Source: Krasilnikovozyma curviuscula (lineage: Eukaryota > Basidiomycota > Tremellomycetes > Cystofilobasidiales > Mrakiaceae). Taken from it: a stretch of 64,000 nt of DNA. Of the stretch, positions 59,301 to 64,000 are shown one piece after another. Both the position numbers and the translations under genes were made by a program. The notes below the pieces were generated by a model. That model worked only from the letters and a program-made list of their open reading frames with translations, was not told the origin of the DNA and searched no databases. Location of the stretch: contig MVAQ01000010.1 of assembly GCA_014825775.1 (NCBI GenBank), positions 62,001 to 126,000 on the forward strand. Direction: 5' to 3'. Numbering within the stretch: position 1 is the first letter of the stretch; the number at the start of each line of letters is the position of its first letter.

Positions 59301-60275
59301 TCGATGGACAACAGTTTAATGGATGGACGTAATTCAAACGGGTCTTCTTCTGTTGATGCACCTGATGATTCCTTGAGCTTGGACAATTTGAGTTTGCGAC
59401 CTGAGGCATCGACAGGCGCCGAGCTCATGGTCAGCATTTTGCCCCATCCACCACCTTTATGTTTCCCACCGTCTCTATTTCCTTTCCCTCCAGTACGCTC
59501 AATCTCCGTTCCGAATTCCTCCCAAACTCTGTCACCCCATTTTCCTGACACTTTGACTACCGCCGTCAGGTAGACAAGCCCTGACCGAAGGTGGGCCTTG
59601 TTGGAGGAGTTGAGAACTGAATGAAGCTGCCTTGAGTGTGTCAGGAACGTTGGGAGAATGATGGGGCTGAAGAGTGAGTGGAAGAATGGTAGTGGCTGGA
59701 GAAGGTTGAGAATGGTGGACAATAGAGTCAAGGGAACTGGTAGTAGCGGCAAGTTGTTGGCCTAGTAGCAAGATTGAGCAAACTGTTAATACATATGTTC
59801 GCTGAGAAAGGTGTCTCATAGAAGTAAAGATAAAATTGCCATGTTGTGGCTGCTCACCCGGTGAGCTAACTCCCAACATTCCCAAACTTCAGCTGCGCCT
59901 GAGCTCAGATTGAGGTAGTCAGATACCATTTTGACTCTGGGGTCAGTTGTACTGGGTATGGTATCCCCCCAAATGGACGTCGAGCTGCTGCCAGATGGTA
60001 TCGAAGTTGGCGAAGAAATTTGAGAAATGAAAGTTTGAAGAACTGGAAAGATGAATCAAGAGCCAACAGAAAAGGAGTCAGGCCATTGAAAAGACAAACG
60101 TGAAGTCAATTATAGAGACTCACCTTCTCTGATTCCATCCAAGTCTCCGACATCCATCCTTTCCTTCAGCGCTTCCAGAAATCCATACCCAGATGCGAAA
60201 CTAGCTGGCCCCTCTACTTGTTTCTTGGTCTGGATAGTTGAGAGTCTTTTCCTCTTACCCAAAGAGGCAGACATG
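53378..60275 (-). CDS. URB1: Ribosome biogenesis protein Urb1/Npa1
   Basis: Large helical-repeat nucleolar protein of early 60S assembly, about 1900-2000 residues. Start MSASLGKRKRLSTIQTKKQV at 60275, basic and nucleolar-like. The N-terminal Npa1 domain includes VKMVSDYLNLSSGAAEVWEC and LPLLPVPLTLLSTILNLLQP. A C-terminal block reads WRILQRRHTFSLIATIYQSS and FLSWVGIQVKLIKSRD, matching the URB1 C-terminal domain. The junction ELVSA-LSSKFLIST near 58640 uses the CCCAG acceptor. The stop is at 53378. Many introns, all consistent where checked. Head to head with the hydrolase at 60386. Confidence 0.88.
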
Positions 60276-60385
60276 GCTCCAGAGCTCAGACTTTCAATTT
60301 TGAGAGATCGACGTTTGAGGTGGGTCCTAAACAAAAATCTGCCGCGACACAGCAACTCAAGACGGTCAATCGCCCAAACCTGAGG
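60276..60385. promoter_or_regulatory. Bidirectional promoter URB1 / hydrolase
   Basis: 110 bp between divergent ATGs; no TATA box seen. Confidence 0.55.
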
Positions 60386-62234
60386 ATGACCAGTATAGGG
60401 TCAGCAGCAACCTGTGAAGCTTGCAGAAGAGCTCTCTTGGGATCCCCGCGATATATCAAGAGATATTTCAGCTCTTCTGGTGCATACGGCGACAAACCCA
60501 AGTCGCATGATCAACTCCTCGCCGGAGTGAAGCTGTCTCAGGAATTATCTCATTTGGTATCTGAAGGAAAAGTTGGAACGAAGAAATCACGAAGACCGCT
60601 CTTCGAAAGGCAAATTCCTCCAGGAAACCATGGCGATGACAGGAAGTCATACCAGGCGATTACAATGTTGCCGGTCTCTACAAACCCTTGGGTTACGAAG
60701 GTGGAAACAGTCAAACCATCCATAGACCTCTTCAAAGACTCCAACGACCCTCCGATCAGTCCCATTCCAGGTTGGAAGCTTTCGTATCATTTCTTCCCCT
60801 CGGCATACCCTCACTCCTACACCACCTCGACAGTGCTACCGAATTCACCAGACGAGAAGAGAGCTGGATTCAGAAGGAAGGAACTGTACAAGACAGACTT
60901 GTCGTCAAAGGATAGATTGGGTCACCTCAACGCAGAAATCAAAGCGCAGATAGGGAGGAAGGATGTTGAAGCGACATGGAACACACATCTCACAAGGAAG
61001 GAACCACCGATATGGATTGCTACGAGAAGATTAGTAAGAGAAGGTATTCAAGACCGCGAGAGCGGGTCTACAATGGTGATGCTGCACGCAAATGGAATGC
61101 CTGCGGAGGTGAGTGTTTACGTTATCGCCCCAGCGCATTCATTGCTCACATTTCGCTTCTTTAGCACTGGTATGAGCCACTCAAAGCAGGTATTCATGAA
61201 ACTGTTTCCGAGGTGTGGATCCTAGACTCGTACAATCAAAACGTATCATATCTCGCCAACTCGCAGAGTCTGGGAAACGTCACTCATTGGGAGGACTATG
61301 GGCGGGATATAATCAACTTTTTGTGCTGGTATCTACCTGCTGAGATTGATGAAGGTGATCTACCCACTGTTCTGGAGAAGTCTGAAAATGAACAGATGAG
61401 ATCTGACCTTATCGGTGTGGGTCACTCTGTCGGAGGTACTGCGTTGTGAGTAGCTTCGTTCAACTTGTCCAGAGATTTTCACACAGACTGTGATCTGTTT
61501 TCTACTCAGACTTATTGCTCAAACTCAACTGAGACAGCTATTCGACGCGCTGATTCTCCTCGAAGCGATGGTCAGTCGTCCCTCTTAACTTAACTTGAAA
61601 CAAGTGGTGACCTCCTCTTTCTACAGGTCTATGAGAAACCGGCATTTGGAAAAATACCCCGTGATACCCTCTTACGAGGAGCAATTTCTCGACGAACAAC
61701 CTGGCCGTCTAGAGCAGCCGCTAAATCCTCTTTCCTCCAGAAGCCGTTCTTCCAAGGTTGGACACCCCAGCAACTACAGAGCTACGTTGACCACGGGCTC
61801 ATGTCGACTGGAAATGGAGAAGAGGTCACTTTGAGAACTCCCAACTTCATTGAATCGCAGGTGTTCGCTGAGAATGGGAGTTACCTGCGGTTCGTTTTCG
61901 GCATGATGCTGGAAATCGAATGTGAAGGAGGGGTGTATTTTGTGAATGGAGCTGACACTCCTGAGTTTCTGTGAGATACTATTCAGTGTTGTCATGGCTT
62001 TGGCAGAAACTCACCTCTTCCTGTTACAGACGCGGAAGTAAAGAACAGATCTCACGACTAGAACGAAGGGTCAACGGCTCCCAGACATTTACGGTGAAGG
62101 GAAAAGGCCACTTGTTGGTACAAGAAGCACCTGAGGAAGTTGGAAATATCTTGTACAACATTCTCGACGATATATACGAGATGGCGGCTTCTAGTGAGGA
62201 CGAAGAGACGGTAATGGAATACAGGAAGACGTAG
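60386..62234 (+). CDS. Alpha/beta-hydrolase, probably mitochondrial
   Basis: About 500 residues. From the ATG at 60386 the first 40 residues are basic and end RYIKRYFSSSGA, a typical mitochondrial presequence and cleavage region. The hydrolase fold shows VMLHANGMPAEHWYEPL (oxyanion loop), LIGVGHSVGGTALL with nucleophile Ser, YFVNGADTPEFL with the likely acid and VKGKGHLLVQEAPEEV with His. Introns follow MPAE, GGTAL, LLEAM and TPEFL. Layout resembles yeast Lpx1-like hydrolases, but no peroxisomal C-terminal tripeptide is present (end EYRKT). The substrate is unknown; a lipid or ester is likely. Confidence 0.85.
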
Positions 62235-62391
62235 AGACGTAGAATGCGCTTTATATATTGCTTTTAATCGGACGTCTACTCCAACCATTGAAACTTCGAA
62301 AGTTGCAAATAGTGTCACCCATGAAAATCTTTATACATCAAGTTAATGAACATCGAATATGTGACTAAGACCGCAGGTCAACAAGACCTTC

Positions 62392-64000
62392 TCATTGAGC
62401 AAGGACCGATTGAGGGTTTTCCTGATTAACGAAAACAGTGTCAGTGACTTGTTCGAAGAATCGATGCGGACGTGTAAGTTTACCTCTTCGGCTTCGAGCT
62501 TGTAATCTGCGAGCTTCTCTGCCAGCTGCTTCTCAGCTGACTTGTCCTCCATCTGTGCCTTCAGTCTTTGGGCGAAGATCATACCCTTGACTAAAATTGT
62601 GAACAACGAGGTTTGTGTTAGTTAAAATCGCGTGGGATCGGAGCGCTCACGATATTGCTTACCAGTGCCCTTGACTATGAGAGACAGCGGAGTCAGAACT
62701 TTGCATTTCAGCACCAAGAGAGCAAATTACTCACGAGTTCTCTTAATAGTAACATTACTCTTGACGTTGGGCAGCAGATCGATAGGCTTATCAGCCCCAA
62801 CATCAGTCATGTCAGCCTCATCACCAACACTCTTCTTCCTTCCACCATCGGTGGCTTTCTCCGCCTTCAGCCAAGGATGATTTAATGCCTGCTCGCAGGT
62901 CAATCTCTTGTTTTGATCAATCGTTAGACAGGAGCGAACAAAGTCTCGCGCGGTCGTTGAGACTCCAGCCCAGTATTCGACAGGCTCGAACTTGTAGTCG
63001 GCGTTGATGATAGCCCGCATCTCCTCAGATTGGTTATCACGGTCAAATGGCGTGTAACCACACAGCAAGAAGTAAGTGATGACACCTTGGTACCGTCACA
63101 AGTGTGAAATTAGTGATGTTGCGCACATGACACTCTCGAAAGTCTCTGCAGCTCACCAATTGCCCAAACATCGACTGGCTTTCCGTGACCCTGCTTTTTG
63201 AATATTTCTGGCGCCATGTATCCTGGGGTACCACATGTCGTTGTGAGGAGCTTGAACTGGTCTTCTTGGATGATTCGCGAGAGACCGAAATCAGCGATGC
63301 AGAGGTCGGCGTCTTCATCTTTGGATCTGAACAATAGGTTCTCCGGCTTCAAGTCTCTGTGAACAATACCCTTGTCATCTATTATTCAAAAGAGAATGGT
63401 GTGAGCTTTGAAGTAGTGAATCAAATGCAAAAGCTTAACTCACGAAGATATTTTGTGGCAGAGACAATGACATAGACGAGATGCGCAGCATCAGTCTCGT
63501 AATAGTTTCCCTTGCAAATTCAAAACAAAAAGTATGTTGGTACTGTAAGTCAGCCTGTAAGTATAGGTCCACTTACTTTGGCACAAATACGGTCAAAGAG
63601 CTGCGACAGCGGACAAAACGTCAGCAAATATCCCAACTAAACTGAAATTCTTGTACCTACCTCGCCTCCGGTACACAAATCAAAGCACAAGTACAAGTTA
63701 CTTCTGGTTTCAAAGTAGTCCCAGAGCGTCACTGTGTGTGGAATAGGTGAAAGAATCAGTAGATCTTCACAATAGAGTTGCCCAGCTACGCAGCACCTCT
63801 TCTGAATCATGAATAGCCTTTCTAGCACAAATTCAGTAGGATATTTGATAACATGTTGCTTACCGATGTTAGGGTGACCTTGAGAAATCTCCTTCAGCAC
63901 GTTGATCTCGTTTCTGACCTAAGAGGAGGGAGATCCAACCATCAGCAAGGCGACGACAAACATGAAATGTCATGGACATTCAACTTGCCATATGTTCTCT
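62392..64000 (-). CDS. CMK1: Ca2+/calmodulin-dependent protein kinase (5' end outside window)
   Basis: CaMKI-type kinase. Visible part: [38 protein letters not shown], the catalytic loop [20 protein letters not shown], activation loop [17 protein letters not shown] (Thr for activating kinase) and [19 protein letters not shown]. The kinase ends [18 protein letters not shown]. The C-terminal part ([32 protein letters not shown]) should include autoinhibitory and calmodulin-binding helices; they are not clear by eye. A short last exon encodes ENPQSVLAQ; the stop is at 62392. The N-terminal ATP-binding lobe is cut by the window edge. Confidence 0.9.

Noticed and set aside
1..64000. Search for transposons, LTRs, CRISPR arrays and rRNA
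   Set aside because: No reverse transcriptase or transposase motifs, long terminal repeats, regular repeat arrays or rRNA-like blocks were seen.

Overview
The window is nuclear DNA of an intron-rich fungus, most likely a basidiomycete yeast of the Tremellomycetes (Cryptococcus/Kwoniella/Tremella type). Genes carry many short introns (mostly 50-110 nt, GT-AG, CTRAC-like branch sites). Protein content is purely fungal (NDC1, PER1, TOR, URB1, ELP3, XAP5), coding density is high and base composition is moderate. The genus is an inference; no rRNA, tRNA, transposon or CRISPR array was recognised.

Layout. 1-8.5 kb: NDC1 (5' end outside the window), PER1, an AT-hook protein, TMA20. 8.7-16.5 kb: an alpha/beta-hydrolase, a RidA enzyme, mitochondrial uS7, XAP5/FAM50 and a LEA2-like membrane protein. 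17.9-24.7 kb: a Ser/Thr-rich orphan, ADE4 and another orphan. 26.2-32 kb: RPS22 and RPS17 head to head, a JMJD4-type hydroxylase 46 bp behind RPS17, and a secreted, probably GPI-anchored protein. 32.4-49.3 kb: alanine aminotransferase, the complete TOR kinase, DUS3 and ELP3. 49.5-64 kb: a RING protein, a class I glutamine amidotransferase, SEC11, URB1, a probable mitochondrial alpha/beta-hydrolase and a CaM-kinase whose 5' end lies outside the window.

How the genes relate. About nine genes serve translation or its control: TMA20, uS7m, RPS22, RPS17, the JMJD4 homologue, TOR, DUS3, ELP3 and URB1. Several sit in head-to-head pairs with short shared promoters: uS7m/XAP5 115 bp, DUS3/ELP3 130 bp, URB1/hydrolase 110 bp, RPS22/RPS17 485 bp. 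DUS3/ELP3 joins two tRNA-modification enzymes.

The most unusual signal is in gene architecture. The start codons of ADE4 (A|TG) and RPS22 (AT|G) are interrupted by introns, and RPS17 has an intron directly after its ATG. Very small internal exons are needed to restore conserved protein sequence: 7 nt in ADE4, 8 and 15 nt in the LEA2-like gene, 10 nt in XAP5, and possibly 2 nt in SEC11. RPS22 ends in a 5-nt coding segment. Three introns (XAP5, DUS3, ELP3) use GC-AG ends. A pair of overlapping, mutually exclusive inverted repeats lies between RPS22 and RPS17. Intron models were built by eye from splice signals and protein conservation, so exon edges in the orphan genes are provisional.
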